Source of the DNA: Setophaga petechia
Lineage: Eukaryota; Chordata; Aves; Passeriformes; Parulidae
Assembly: GCA_024362935.1 (NCBI GenBank)
Contig: JANCRA010000011.1
Span: forward strand, 6,937,501-7,001,500
Length of the DNA: 64,000 nucleotides
Direction: 5' to 3'
Shown here piece after piece: positions 48,903 through 61,690 of this stretch; the stretch's first letter is position 1; every line of letters starts with the position of its first letter. The position numbers were made by a program, and so were the translations under genes. The notes under the pieces were generated by a model. That model ran no database searches, was not told where the DNA came from, and worked only from the letters and a program-made list of their open reading frames with translations.

Positions 48903-51900
48903 ATAATAGAATACTGTAGACTTTGATCTGACCTTAGCCTTCACAGAATGACAAAGCCAAACACCAGCAAGGGAATTGCCTCTTTTATCACACAAGTACA
49001 GTCAATGCATCACTCTGAGTCCCATGGGCTGGCACAGCTCTGCTCTGATGGGAAGGCAACCCTGACTGTACAACTGTGGGTAAATATAGCAGTATACCAT
49101 TTCATGTGACATTGTCATTCTGTGCATATGCTCAAAGAGGAGTTATTGCATGAGCTATGGGCTCCTGGAGGCCCTCTCAGTTTCCCCACTGGTTCCTCTG
49201 GTTTGGGAAACCCTCCTGCGCCATGCCGGAGAGCTCTGCTGTCAATTGTGCCAACACCACAGCTGCTCACCTCAGAGACTGAATTTCTTTGATCCCTGGG
49301 AAGCAATGGGCAGCAACCCATTGCAGTGTTTCATTCATTGTTTTGCTCATGGTCTTAGATCCTACAACACTAATTAACTCAATAAGAAGGAAGAAAATAA
49401 CAGAACAAAGAAAAAGCAGACGACCAATATTATCATACCCTGTGAGCGGATGAGTGACTCATCCTGAGGTAAGTCTGTTTTCCTTGTCCAGATGTGAAAT
49501 AGGGTTGTGAAAGACTTCAGGAGTAACAAACATTCTCAGCTCAGATATTCAAATGCTCAGGTAGCTGGGGCGCTGCATGGATCCTCATAAATGTAAAGAA
49601 TTACTGCCAGATCAGGAAGAGTAAGTCCAGCAGCTCTCACTGAAAATCTTACTGTATATTCTGGGTTAAGAGTACAGTGTGCAATAGTATGTTTAAATGG
49701 TCAAATAAATACCAAAATTGTTTATGTGTTCTTGAGAACTATTTATATGCACTTGTAGGTGCTCATAATGTAGTCTTGCCATAGGTCTGTTCTAAAATGA
49801 GCTTCTAATAGGCATACAGGGTTTTTTCATGTTATGAAAATCTATTTTTTAGCTGTGTGTTGAAAAATAATTCTCAGTGCTTGACACTGCTCTTAAAGAA
49901 GGTGAAACACTATTCTGTAGTTTGTTTTTGAGAAAACTTAAAAAAAAAAAAAAAAAAAAGCCACCAAAAATACCCCAAACTGAAAACACCCCTAATGAAT
50001 CTGAACTCCTGGAACCAGACTGCACGAAATATATGTTCATAGTACTTTTGTAACATTTCTCTTATATGTTTTCTTATCTGTTTCATTGTCACAGTGAAAA
50101 TTTAAGCCCTGTCTCAGAAAAACTGTCATGAAATAATTTTCTTTAGTGACACAGCGCAATGACATGAAGCCTTCACAATTCTACTGAAGTAAATGATGAG
50201 GCTAAATCCTCTTCTGACATAGTAACATGGTTAGTGATGTGACAGGAAAGTCAAAGGAATTTTGCTATATAGTTTATAGCCAACTTGATTTCAGTAGTAT
50301 AAGGCCAGGCTCCTCATTTCCATTTTATGTATATATTTATGATAGGCAATTTGTAGATAGTAGATTATTTGGAGGTTCTTTTGTGTCTAATACTGACCTT
50401 TATCACAGTGTCAAAAAGAAGATAAGAAGTGTTCATGGCACTCACTGAGTTAAGTGTAATGGAAGAGAGAAGTTACTCCTGACTTTTATGAATCACAGTC
50501 ACAACAGTGTATTTCCAATTTTTAGGTACATTAGTTGTAAGAAAATTAGATTTCCTATTTCGCCTAATGGTTTAGCTATATAATGTGCTTGATTTTAAGT
50601 AGCTCTGGTTCCACTCCATCAATTCCTCCCATCTTATTAATATTTAAATTCAATAACTGTTTTAATACTATTGATTTGTGAACTTTTAGTATTTTAAATT
50701 GGCTCTCTTGTGAAGATTTAAATTACATCTTTTGTCTTCTCCATTTTCATTCCAGACTAATGCTTCCATGGGAATGTATGAGAGAGGAAACAGAAGCATC
50801 TCAAAAAGCACAGAGATTTCTGTTGATGGAAATTCTCTCCAGCACATGGGTAAAATACCAAATAATTTCCCCTCATTATTTTTATATATTGCTGTCATCA
50901 TAAAATAACTATTTTTGCAACTTCCTATATAGGTCAAATTTGCTTCAACTATTTGAGTATATTAAAGTAAATTGAATAAAAACAATCATGTAAAAAACCT
51001 GGTAACAGAACAGGGACTCCATTATTTCATCTTCTTATATCAAAGTTCACCAGAAATCCTAAAGCCCATATTATTCAAGAGTAATATGATTTACCATAAA
51101 AATGTCATGTGTTTTCACTATTATTTTGAGATCTATTTACCCCTCTACAATTATATAAAATTAGATTTAGTAGCAGGGAAAATAAACCAGATTAAAGAAG
51201 TTCCAACCAAGTTTTTATCTCACACTTAAACCAAACTCTTTTGACGATTATAAAAGTAATATTTCTATTTTTTTTTTCTGTTTCTCACACTTAATAGCTT
51301 AAGCAGATCGCAGCAAATGATAGTATTTTTGCTGAAGAACAGGCATAATTTAAGAAAAAAGCACTGTCATTTGAATTTTTATACCGGTGGGCCAAGAAAG
51401 CATTAATCACATAGATTACGAATATATAGTTGTTGTCATGACAAATTTGTTTACACAGCTTGCAGAAAATGACACAGTATTTTTTCATATTCCAAACAAA
51501 AGAATGTTATTAAAGTTGCAAAAATCAAGAACCCCGAGATTAGAGAATTCAACCTTACAAATTCAAACTTACTTTTTCCCATTGGTGCAATCAATTTGTA
51601 CTAGAAGCTCTAATTCTATATTTGCATAGTCCTTCTTCCTTGACTCATCCAATGGACCATTATGGCTGTAGCTATAACTGCCAAGCACAAGCAATGATTC
51701 CAGCACCTCCTGTCTGTGCCTTAGTACCATATTCCAGCACCTTAGATCTCAAGCTGAAATTCTACACACATAGATTTCTGTTAGAAGTGTGAAAAGAGAA
51801 TCGCACATGTGAGCAAAAGCTGAACCATCTCCTCCTGCAAAGGATTGCTCTGGTACAGAACTTTATGTGGCTGCATGAAGGAAGCTTTCCTGCATTTTGC

Positions 51901-54900
51901 TGTGAGATTCCTGCCACTGTCTGCTTTTGAAGAGCTAATGATAGCTCAAGCAGAGCTTGGGAGAATTCAGAAATCGTCTACCTTGCTCAGAAAGATGACC
52001 CAAAATGGACTGCAAGGAGCCAGTCCATTAAAATGATCTGGTTTGTGACTGATACCTGATAAAAGCCAGGTCTGCACAAGGGCAGACACAGCATCTGATG
52101 TTCAGCAGCTATACAATAAGGGAAGACTTCCTGTTCCCTCAAATATTTTGTAGGCACTCAAGAAGGTTAGAGGTATGGAGCTGACCTGAGTCTAAACACC
52201 TGATCTGTGCAAGTTTTCATACCATGTCAGCTGCTGCCTGAAAGAGTCAAGTTACTTTTTCCTTCGATGGCACAGTCACTTTCGTCCTAATCAGAGGCAG
52301 TGTGAGTGTTGGGTAAATTAAGAAGGCCTGTGCTGTTTAGACAGACTGCTCCAAGCACTTCACTGAGGCTGGGCTGAATTAGTTTTGGCTGGCTGTGGTT
52401 CTAAAAGAACATTCAGAGACAGAATCAGTTTTTAGCTCCAAGCTACAGCATTTAATTTATGCTTTTAATTTCAAATTCTAAAATCTGGCAGAAGAGGTGG
52501 GGGAAGTTGAAGCAAAGAGTTGGTTGGGTTTGAGGAGGTCAATTACTTGTCAAAAGATCTAAAGCAAGGATATTGATCTGGCATTGTGACTTTTTTATAT
52601 TCTGAAGATGTAAATGTTTGTTAAAATGTCAGTTTTTCATTCAGGTTAGGTGCAAGACATAATTCAGATCAGATCCTTGTGTTTCGTTTTGCTACTGAAA
52701 GCATTTTTCACAAAATGCTACACATCCATATATTAAAACCACATAAGTGACTTTCCATCCAAAGTCTTATTTTTGGTAGTGAATTAGAATTACACACTAA
52801 GTTGAAATCCTAACATCACTGAAGTCAGATGCAAAGCTCCCAATGGAAGGTGACTGCTTCCATGTAAAGGGGTAGAGCTTCTAAAGGGTAGAAGCCTCAA
52901 CCTAGTGTACCTGTGAGTCCTAGAGGTTGGAAAGATTATCAGACACAGTTAATGTTGCCTGAAAGAAGATTCAGTTCCCATTTGTACACAAGGTGTATGA
53001 TCTAATCTCTCAAATTTCATAGAAAGCCAGTAAAACATAGACAGGAAATAAAGACAAATATGCTACACCATTACCTTGCATTAAATTGGATGGATGTACA
53101 AGGAAGGGAGGCACTTGTGATGTACTCGTGTTTCATATTATTCATTATTATTTTTATTATACATTCATTTCTGTATTTTGCAATTAATAAGTGGATGAAA
53201 CCATCCTCCACAATAATCTCTGAAAGTATAAATTAGTTTAGGTACATCAGGATGTCTGCATGCACTCATCGCACCCCATGTACATTCACATTCCTTCTTT
53301 GGTAGTCTGAATCATAGATGATTAGAAAAATAACACACCATTTTAACTCCTAATCTTATGCATTTTATATATTGAAATGAAAAAGCACTGGAGTGGACAG
53401 GATTTACAGCTGGGAGGACTGAGGGAGAGAATTAGAGAAAAAAAGGTTTCAAAACATTGACAGCAATACCTGGATAAGCACAGAAATTCTTAAGTTTCAG
53501 AATTAGATTGATCCATTAGATCATACTGCATTGTGCCTTCTGTTCATGAATATTTCTTCTTTATTCTCTAGGAGGAATTACAAGCATAAATTTTCTATGC
53601 ACTGGTGAGAGAAATCTTTCTTTCATCTTAGTTAATACACATCTGCTACCTTGTATTCAAACAGACTGATTCTTACTTTAAAGACTCATTATGTTGCATT
53701 ATACAAGAAAGTGTTGCTTGCCTTGAGTTATATTTATGCATGCTAGAGCACATAACAAATAGTATAAGGATATGAAAGATTAATAATAGCAAAGTTATGA
53801 CACTTCTTCCTTTTCAAAAAAACTTTTTTCAATTTTTCTCATCACTGGTTTATCTCTTAAAAATTCAGAATTATTCATTTCATGGTGGAAAGGTATAATT
53901 CTATGACACAGGGACAGTAATTCATATTCTCTTTAGTTAATTATACTAAATATAAGATCTGATTGGTCCTAGTTTCAATTCAACACCAGTTGTGGTTATG
54001 CTAAAGTCTAACTATTTTTAATACAGTAGTAAATATTTATAAACTGCAAAGGGCCAAATATATGGCACAATATTTAAACCTGAAAGCCATTTTCCCAAGA
54101 CTGTTAGATTTCTCTTTCTCTCTGTAGTTCTCATACGTATTTTTTTATTATTATTTTATTTATAATGTTTTTGAAAGCTGTCCTACATTCCTTGGCCATT
54201 TTATTGGCCCATAGCTGGGCAAGAAATATAAGAGCTGCTCCATAAGAATTCAACTTCAAAGTATAAACTTCCATCAAATTCTCTTGGCCTGAGATCAGAC
54301 GTTACAACCATGTTTTCAAACTGAACGCAGAGAAGCAGAAGCCTGTGTTACTGGTGTACTCCCCAAAGTCAGTTGGGTGCCCAGACAAAATAACTTGCAA
54401 AATTCTTAGTGCCTGAGTTTGGTTCACTGGACACAACCTAACAAGATGCTCAGACATGCTTTAATGCATTTAAAAATGCTTCGGTGGCTACTCGTGTACT
54501 TAAAATTGTGCCTACGTGCATGCCCACGTATGCCTCTCAAACAAGGTCTATCTTTAGTAAGGTAATGACTGTTTTTACATTAGTTGTTCAATTTCCCTTG
54601 AGACTCCACTGGAAAGGAAAAAAAGGGCTTCGCCAAAGTGGGATTTAAATCATGCACATACAGATCCTAATTTATTCAACTCTGAAGCAGCATTTCTCTG
54701 TTCCTCTGTGGAGTATGCATAGGAAGGAGACATTATGGACTAGCATATTCACTTTGATAGCTAAGTAGATATCTTTTGCCAGTGTTCAATATCCTGTAAA
54801 GTTCCTGTTTTAGCAATCTGGCTAAAAAACCGTGTGGGAGTGGAGAACAAGAAACGGCGTCACAGGAACTCTGAGTGCCACAACTATGTATGCCTGTCTC

Positions 54901-55289
54901 CAGCTGTGGCTCAATAAGATAATTTTCAGAGATCACGCAACACTTGCCCAGTGTGTGTGTGGCCTTTATAATTCAAGCAAATTTCTGCTCCTTTTTTCCC
55001 TACACACAGAAAAATGGTTAATTTTTTTTTCCCAGAGTGATGTGTTCTTAATATAGTTGTCATTACTTTAAATGCTTTCATAATAATGCTGCATTGTGTA
55101 GCAGGAAACAAAAAGGAGGCTAGAAAAGAACACTGGATGAAAAGCAGATGAATGAAAGCTTCAATGCTGTTTTTCAAAAGATGGAACAAAGTTTCTTTTT
55201 CTCAACCAATTGAACCAGCATCTCAATTAATTCTACTAGAGATTCAGAAAAAATGTCATCACAAGTATTGAAAAACCCCCCCTGCTCTA
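48903..55289. other. 6.4 kb noncoding stretch
   Basis: There is a mildly GC-raised patch at 49015-49335 with no match I can name, a 20-A run (49940-49959), and AT-rich unique sequence. The frame at 50227-50448 and those around 51.0-51.6 kb are short and unsupported. At 54160-54300 a CCAAT-like and TATA-like combination (TTATTGGCCC, AAATATAAGAGC) resembles an LTR U3 or a core promoter, but I could not confirm either. Confidence 0.45.
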
Positions 55290-55580
55290 CCTTTTAAGGC
55301 ACCTGTGATGGTTAAATGAATGTACAGGAAGGAAATAGTACTGCATTGCTGGGAAGCAAGAACTCCTGTCCTGAGTGTGGTGTATAGCACAGTGAGTTGT
55401 CACTTCCTGGCTGTTTGTTTCCTGCCACATCCCTCTTCCTAGGGTGGGGCAACCATTCCATGACATATTTCCATCAGGGATAAAAGCTGTAAAAAGATGG
55501 TTTCTTTCTCTTTCCCTTTTGCTTGTGTCCAGCCCCTCTGCTGTAATCCACTGATTTCAGCTACACTGATGCAACTGTCT
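55290..55580 (+). mobile_element. possible decayed ERV LTR
   Basis: The block begins near TGTGATGGTTAAATG and is GC-richer than its flanks. It contains CCATTCCATGACATATTTCC followed by ATAAAAGCTGTAAAAAG, then a pyrimidine-rich stretch TTTCTCTTTCCC. The spacing resembles the ATATTCC...AATAAAAGCTG arrangement at the U3/R boundary of songbird LTRs. The 3' end is not defined. It could instead be unrelated unique sequence. Confidence 0.3.
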
Positions 55581-55867
55581 TTTTTTCAGTTGTGCCATAA
55601 GCCAAAGGAGGAATTTGCCTTAGAAAGCCACTTCCAAACTACTTGTTTAGTTCAGGTTGTTTCACTGATCTGATTCACAATCCATCCTGAAGGCAGCCAG
55701 CTAAAAATCAAAAATGTAAGTGCACATCCTCCTCAATGAGAAGGATAGTACAAGCAGGGACCTCTGCAGTCAGCTTCATTCTTGGAGGAAGCAGTGCACA
55801 GCTACAGGCTTTATGGAAAAGACAATCGGTATTCCTTAAATTGTCCCCATTTTGTGCTGCATGTATG

Positions 55868-55945
55868 TGTCTACTGTTGGACTAGAGGATTATTGTAAGT
55901 CCCTTCCAAGTGAAATAACCAATTTTCTTCTATATTGTATTAGTG
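55868..55945 (+). mobile_element. short CR1 3'-terminal fragment
   Basis: TGTTGGACTAGAGGATTATTG followed by AAGTCCCTTCCAAGTGAA and a decayed tail (TTTTCTTCTATATTG) matches the last 70 or so bases of CR1, which normally read as a GGACTAGATGATCTT...GGTCCCTTCCAACC motif before the 8-mer tail. Only the extreme 3' end is present. Confidence 0.6.
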
Positions 55946-56859
55946 TGGGCAGAAATAGTACTCTTATTTCTTTGGCAGTAGCCTATAAAATTTTGAGATT
56001 GTTGGTATGTAATTATCTCTGTGGAATTGTTTCCTTTTTCATATTCCTTTCTCTATGTCTCTAAACCCATATGAAGAATTTAGCATGTTGGAGTCAAGCA
56101 CAGTCATAACATTAGATTCTTGTGATTTGGGCAGTCAAAAATTTGAAGGAGCTTTCTAAGAGATAAAATATTAGAAAAACTGCTGTTAATCAGTATAAAC
56201 CTCCCTTTTCATATTCCATTCTTGTTGCCATGTTTTGCCTTGAAAAGACAAAAATGAGGCTGCAGGAATCAATAAAAGATTTATACAATTATTTTGATAT
56301 ACAATTTGTAAAATATGTAATAAACTCAACTGTTGGTTCCAATAATCAAGAAAACAACCATGCTAAAAAAATAAATTGTTTTAAATTTACTGAGAAAATA
56401 CAAAAACTACAGCACAAAAGAAACTATTAAAGCACCTTTGCATTATTAGAGTGTCAAACAGATAACCTTGTGAAGGAGAGAGTTAATAGAAGTGCATATC
56501 TACATATTTATAATATTTTATTTCTTTATAAGTACCTTGTATGATTTATTTGTATTTTATTGATGTTCAAAATGAAAAACAACATGAGCTCTTAGAAAGA
56601 TGATGTTTAAGGATAAAAATGTGTGTTGAAAAGTGAATTTTGGCACAATAGTTATTGAATGAAGTTTCAGTCAAGAGGGTAGTACCCAAAAATTGTTTCT
56701 TAGAAGAAGAGTCAGAGTGCACAGTTATTCTTGAAGTGAGCCCTCAGCTTTGATAACTGAGGGACATGACTAGTGGAAAAACCCTATATAACTGCTAAAA
56801 CCAGACTTACTCCACAGGTATTCCCTACTGGTGAATTAATTTATCTTTTAATTTTTTTT
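55946..56859. other. unique AT-rich noncoding stretch
   Basis: No gene or repeat recognised between two CR1 fragments. Confidence 0.5.
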
Positions 56860-57058
56860 TCATAGCATCATAGAAAGATCTGTGCTGGAAGAGACTTTAA
56901 ACATTATCTAGTTCCAATTCCCCTGCCATGGACAGGAATGTCTTTCACTTCCTCAAAGTCCTACCCAGCCTGGCCTTGAGCACTTCCAGAGGTGGAGAGA
57001 TGGAGCATCTACACTTTAGCTCTTCTGGGAAAACTTCAATTTTGTATCTAATATTTGA
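56860..57058 (-). mobile_element. CR1 LINE 3' fragment, minus strand
   Basis: On the plus strand it reads CATAGCATCATAGAAAG (tail complement), GTGCTGGAAGAGACTTTAAA, TCTAGTTCCAATTCCCCTGCC, CCTGGCCTTGAGCACTTCC and GGAGCATCTACACTTTAGC, the reverse complement of the CR1 3' end. Sequence expected next is partly deleted, and the fragment stops where the TA/TG microsatellite begins. It belongs to the same subfamily as the plus-strand copy at 58.06 kb. Confidence 0.88.
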
Positions 57059-57060
57059 CA

Positions 57061-57120
57061 TATACATATATATATATATATATATATGTATATGTGTGTG
57101 TGTGTGTGTATACATGTATA
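57061..57120. repeat. (TA)n-(TG)n compound microsatellite
   Basis: A run of alternating TA of about 26 bp passes into a TG run (about 57091-57109), with CATATA and TACATG edges. It directly abuts the 5' side of the minus-strand CR1 fragment. It is expected to be length-polymorphic. Confidence 0.95.
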
Positions 57121-58059
57121 TTTATGAACAAACATATGTAGAATTTTCATCCTTTATTTCATGTGCTGAGATAAGGTAATCCTAAATGAACTGAGTAGTA
57201 CTGTGTTAGCTTCATTTCCTAAGAAAAATCAGTTTCATATGCATCAATCAGCAGACATTCCTTTTAGTCTTTAACACCCAAAATGTGTCATGACTTTTAC
57301 TGTCTTCCTCAGTCAGCAAGCATGGATAGTAAGGATGCTCTTATCAGCTAGTCCATCAAGGAAGAAAAAGCTCCTGTGACAGGTGGAAATATGCATTTTA
57401 TGAATTAGTAAGAAATACCAAGGAGCCAGCCTCTGGCACAGGCACAGTCCTTACAGGCCATGGGGCAGCTGTGGACATGGGGCAGCTCAGAGGGCACAGG
57501 TACTCACAAATCTATAGTATATAGGATATATAGTAACCATACTTTGTTACCCTGGGGACTGCAAAAAGCATTATCATCTGTCTATCTGCACACCCAGCTG
57601 CTGTCAGAACCACAGTCTAGCTTAATTTTAAGACAGTTTTTACCATCTTTTGGGGGTTTTTGTTGTTCTCTTTATGATCACAAAAATATAATTCATTAGT
57701 CATGCGGGGACCTCTTTCTTGGAAAATGTAAATACTTCATTAATAGGTTATTGTTTGTTAGAGTTTTTTTGTTAGTGCAGCATGGCATGCATGTGTATTA
57801 TGAACTGAATCCTATTGGGTTTTGAGCTTAATGAATAGTTTCACTGTTTTTAAATGTGTTTACAGCTTGCCAATAGTTGCCATCTTTACTCTCATAAAAA
57901 AGGTGAACATGGTAAAAACTCCAGTTAGATTTTACCAAGTGTTTTTTTCATTTGTCAATATGATAAAATTAATAAATTGGCCACCTATGCCAGTAAATAA
58001 AATGCATATATCTGGAACTATCATAACATAGAGCGCAGTTTCATAATCTTCAGCCCTGC
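57121..58059. other. unique noncoding stretch between opposed CR1 copies
   Basis: No gene or repeat recognised in this 0.9-kb interval, which separates two CR1 copies in inverted orientation. Confidence 0.5.
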
Positions 58060-58436
58060 AGTACCTGAACTGATCCTACAAGAAAGATGAGGAGAGATCT
58101 TTCACTACAGAATGCAGTTACAAGACAAGGGAGAATGGGTTTAAACTGAAAGACAGAAGGCTTGCATTAGATAATTGGAAAAAAATCTTTACTGTGAGGG
58201 TGGTGAGACAGTGAAAGAGATTGCCCAGAGAAGCTGTGGATGCCTAATCCCTGGAAGTGCTGAAGGCCAAGTTAGATGAGGCTTTGAGCAACCTTTCCTA
58301 GCAGTAAGTGTCACTGTCCTTGGCATAAGGGTTGACCTTTAAGGTTCCTGCCAACACAAGCCATTCTATGATTCTATGATTTTATTATTCTATGAGTCTA
58401 TGATTCTGTGAGTCTTTGAGCCTATGAGTCTATGAC
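58060..58436 (+). mobile_element. CR1 LINE 3' fragment with expanded 8-mer tail
   Basis: CCTGAACTGATCCTACAAGAAAG, GATGAGGAGAGATCTTTCAC, CTTTACTGTGAGGGTGGTGAG, TTGCCCAGAGAAGCTGTGG and CCTGGAAGTGCTGAAGGCC follow in CR1 order, with TTTAAGGTTCCTGCCAACAC near the end. The terminal 8-mer repeat is unusually long: about 75 bp (58362-58436) of ATTCTATG, AGTCTATG, ATTCTGTG and AGTCTTTG units. The coding part is full of stops. Confidence 0.92.
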
Positions 58437-59689
58437 TTGCTTTCATGTTTTCATCAAATTTAGTAAATATTCGTTTCTCCAGATGTTAAATGGTTAGAAA
58501 TTTTTTACTGACTGTGGTCAGAATGGTCACGAGAATGGTAGCAGGCATTTATCATGAGAACATGGGGTGAATTGGTGTATTACTGTATCGACATTGTCGA
58601 CACTATTCAAAAAGATGGGGTGCCCAGGGCATACTTCACTTCACATATGGAGATTTACTGGAAATATAGAAGATACTGTTTCAGGCACATAGAACACAAG
58701 TCAGGCAGGTATCCACTGGTCCAGTGGATGAGTGTAAGATTGCAGTGCTGTCCTCTGGATGAATGGATGTTGAAAAAAGACCATCAGGTGGCCCGCCCTC
58801 CTTTAGATTCCCTCCTCTTACTCCATCCTAACTCAAAACCCTGCTCAAATGAATCACATTTCTTCTCTAGGATTTGCCTACAGTTATTTCAGAAACACTT
58901 CTTCTCTGTTTCCTTTTAAAAAATCTGTCTGTTATTTGGCTGATAGAAGACCTGAACATACTTTCAGGCAGGAGGTGTGTGTGTGTATACTTCTTACTGA
59001 ATAGCTTTTTTCAGCTGATTTCACCTCTCTGTTTATAAGCCCTCTGTGAACAGACTGTGAAGTCTCAACAGCACTTTTTCCATTTAAGTAATGTAGCATT
59101 CCTTTTCAGGATCATTTCCATGGCTTACTGATAATGCCACAGCTCTTTCTGCCTTGTCAGAACCTGTCACTATTCCTGCACCCAGCACTCTAAACATCAA
59201 AATGATTTGCAACTAATTTACTGAAAAGCTCAAAATGTCTTCTAAAGCAATCTCTGCCACTGGAAAAATGCCATTTTTGTAAGAAGAAGCTTCATATTTA
59301 TCAAGCTTTATAATACTCATATATAATAGATTGGGCATAAGACTCCAATAGCTCATGCTCTTAATGGTCAGGTGAGAAACCTAGAAAGCAGTAAACGATT
59401 AAAGCCTTGATGAAATCTGAATTAATTGAAAGATGCAGACTCCTGTATTTAATTCAGTTAAACAGAGCCCCAAATAGTTAACAAGATTAATAACACTTCA
59501 ATTAAAATACAGGTGTGTAGTCTATGTGGTATTGCATAGCTGCTTCCATTAGTTGTTCGTGTAGTAATCTGGCATCAGTATATAATTACAAATCCAGCTA
59601 TTAAAAGAGCTATACAATTTCCTAAGTAGATGGCATTATTTTCTTCCACTCATGCCTGCAAAAGATAACAATTATGTGTAATGGAATAA
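58437..59689. other. unique noncoding stretch
   Basis: A 121-codon open frame (58554-58919, plus) begins just after the CR1 tail. I recognise no domain in it, and it has no splice or promoter support. A (GT)6 run lies near 58977-58985. At 59440-59640 there are many homeodomain-type ATTA/TAAT words, which may mark a conserved noncoding element but is also expected in AT-rich DNA. Confidence 0.4.
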
Positions 59690-59729
59690 AATCTTGACAT
59701 TCATAGGAATTCAAGGAAGAATTTCCACT

Positions 59730-59850
59730 GTAGTAAGAATGTAAGAATTTTATAGGGTTGGAATGATGATCAGTCGAGCTCAGTGTCCTGTTTGTGACAA
59801 CAGGCAAGAGTGAATGCTTAGAAATAGGATGGGAGTAAGACAAAGGTCAA
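59730..59850. mobile_element. very old LINE relic (CR1/L3-type 3' end)
   Basis: TAGGGTTGGAATGATGATC, GCTCAGTGTCCTGTTTGTGA, CAACAGGCAAGAGTGAATGC and CAAAGGTCAAAGATAC occur in an order I associate with an ancient amniote LINE 3' end (a GTCC.GTATCCTGTCTC...CAGTGGCCA type of motif). The match is weak and from memory. It could be chance. Confidence 0.35.
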
Positions 59851-60329
59851 AGATACAAGAGATGTTTTCTCCTCATACGCTTTTTAAATCTCAGCAATCT
59901 ACTGAGAGCTACTGTGCAGAAGGTTACAGCTCCTGTCTTCATGTCATGCTAATTTGACACCCTGCAAAAGATGAGCTGTTTGAAGCAGTGGTAAAATTGC
60001 AAAAATTGTTACAAAAAGAAACCCTCTACCAAAACTATTTTTCAAAGTTTCCAGGTGTGAAATAACTGCCATTGACTTACAAAGGTGTCAGATGCTAACT
60101 AAACTTGCTGTCATAGAAGCCACAGTTCTCAACTGAATTACTGTACCTTCTAGTTTCAGTCATTAAACTTTTTGTAGTGGGATGAGGCACCATATTATAA
60201 ATTTTGGATCCTATTTCTGGTACATTTAGATTGTAACTGAATTACTGCAATTTTTACCTAATAATTACTCAAGGGGAGCTCTTCAGCTTTCATAATATAG
60301 GGCTTTTATTTTATTCTTTTTAGTGTTTG

Positions 60330-60440
60330 ACTGGACTCTCAGAAGAGTAACCTTTCTTGAAATGTGGCCATCAGGACTGGACACAGAATTCAAGGAAGCA
60401 TCACACCAGTACCAAACATTGTTCATATAAACTCATTGCT
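60330..60440 (-). mobile_element. CR1 LINE 5'-region relic
   Basis: TTTCTTGAAATGTGGCCATC, AGGACTGGACACAGAATTC and CACACCAGTACCAAACATTG resemble the avian CR1 upstream segment normally seen as AATGTGGCCACCAGGACTGG...CTCACCAGTGCC. Orientation is inferred. The remainder is too decayed to follow. Confidence 0.45.
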
Positions 60441-60825
60441 ACCACCTTATATTCCTATATTGCTTATATTGCTATTGCTATCCAGAATGATTAAATTGTT
60501 CATCCTATTAACATTAATAAGAAGACTGCCACACCTAAAATTCTTTCAACCTGAAACTTGCTTCTAACCACTAAGTCAAAACAAAAAAGAATCTGTATCT
60601 TTGGAGCATCTATATTCTCAAAATGTGGTTTCTCTTGTTCCAAAATCTATTATTTGTACTTGGTATTTTTATATGCATCTTGTCCTGAACTTATTAAATG
60701 GTCCAATCAATTTGTGTTAGTGATCTGTGCTCTGTACAATGCCACGCAGCTCAATAACTACACATTTTAACAGCAACAATTTCATTGTTCTACTTTGCTG
60801 GAGTTTAAGATGTTATGACAGGATA

Positions 60826-61060
60826 TTTATTTAAAAATTTCCACTGAAAGAGTATTCAGGCATTGGAATAAGTTGCCCAGGGAGGTGGTGCAGTCGCCAT
60901 CTCTGGACATGTTTAAGAGGCACCTGGATATGGCACTCGGGCGTTTGGTTAGGGATGATTATTCTGGTACTGGGTTGGTTGTTGGAGAGATGATCTGTAA
61001 GGTCTCTTCCAACCTTCAATCTTCTCTTCTTTGAAGATTCTGTAAATCTATGATTCTTTA
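60826..61060 (+). mobile_element. CR1 LINE 3' fragment
   Basis: TTTCCACTGAAAGAGTATTC, GGCATTGGAATAAGTTGCCC, AGGGAGGTGGTGCAGTCGCC and CACCTGGATATGGCACTCGG give the end of CR1 ORF2. GGTCTCTTCCAACCTTCAATC and a decayed 8-mer tail (GATTCTGTAAATCTATGATTC) follow. It is 5'-truncated and inactive. Confidence 0.92.
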
Positions 61061-61299
61061 ATGTCTGATAGCACTTCCAAAACATTTAGATCCATACTAC
61101 AAAACATTTGAAAAACCACTGTATGTGGCATTTTTCCCCAATGATATATTTATTTTACTTTCACTCAATATTTCTTATTCTGTTGCTTTAATAGTTCTAA
61201 TAATTCTACCCTTTTTCTACTGACAAATATACTAGAACCTGTTAGTAGCCTCCTTTTCCCTTGTGCTGCATCATGGCTTAGGAATGGTATTCTCCAGTT
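61061..61299. other. unique spacer
   Basis: AT-rich sequence between the CR1 fragment and the LTR. Nothing recognised. Confidence 0.5.
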
Positions 61300-61690
61300 T
61301 AGTACTTCCAGTAGAAAGAAAACCACAAAACCCTCCCCTTCCCCCCGTCCAGTGGGGAAAAAAAAAGGGAGGGATCATGGGTTGAGATAAGAACATTTTG
61401 CTGGAAACAGAAATATGATGATAAAGCAAGCAATAACAGCACTAGTATTAGTTATAGAAGTGTACAAAGAAAATGTGATTTGCATGCAAAATGCTCAACA
61501 ATGAAAAACAGTGGTGGACAGACCTTTTGCCCATCACGCTTTCCTCTAATGGGAAAAGGAACATCCTTTCTTCACAGAACAGAAAGAGTCCCTTTCCCCT
61601 GGACCCTGGCAATGGTGTAAGATGGTATTGAATAACATTAGGATCTTGACCATGCCCACTCCTGCTGATCTGGATAGGAACAGTTAAAAA
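61300..61690 (-). mobile_element. ERV LTR fragment, minus strand
   Basis: The minus strand shows, in order, a U3-like AGTGGGCATGGTCAAGATCC, CAATACCATCTTACACCATTG, an octamer ATGCAAAT (about 61482-61489), and the U5 signature GTTCTTATCTCAACCCATGA (61375-61394, complement). A GGGGGAAGGGGAGGG run and a TGTGGTT-type end follow. The layout fits an avian LTR of a family distinct from the other three. The U3 end near 61690 is uncertain, and no internal retroviral sequence is seen. Confidence 0.62.

Noticed and set aside
54160..54440. CCAAT/TATA-like arrangement resembling an LTR U3 or core promoter
   Set aside because: No matching U5, ends or downstream transcript signal could be found.
58554..58919. 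121-codon open frame after the CR1 tail
   Set aside because: No similarity to CR1 ORF2 or to any family I know, and no support beyond its length.
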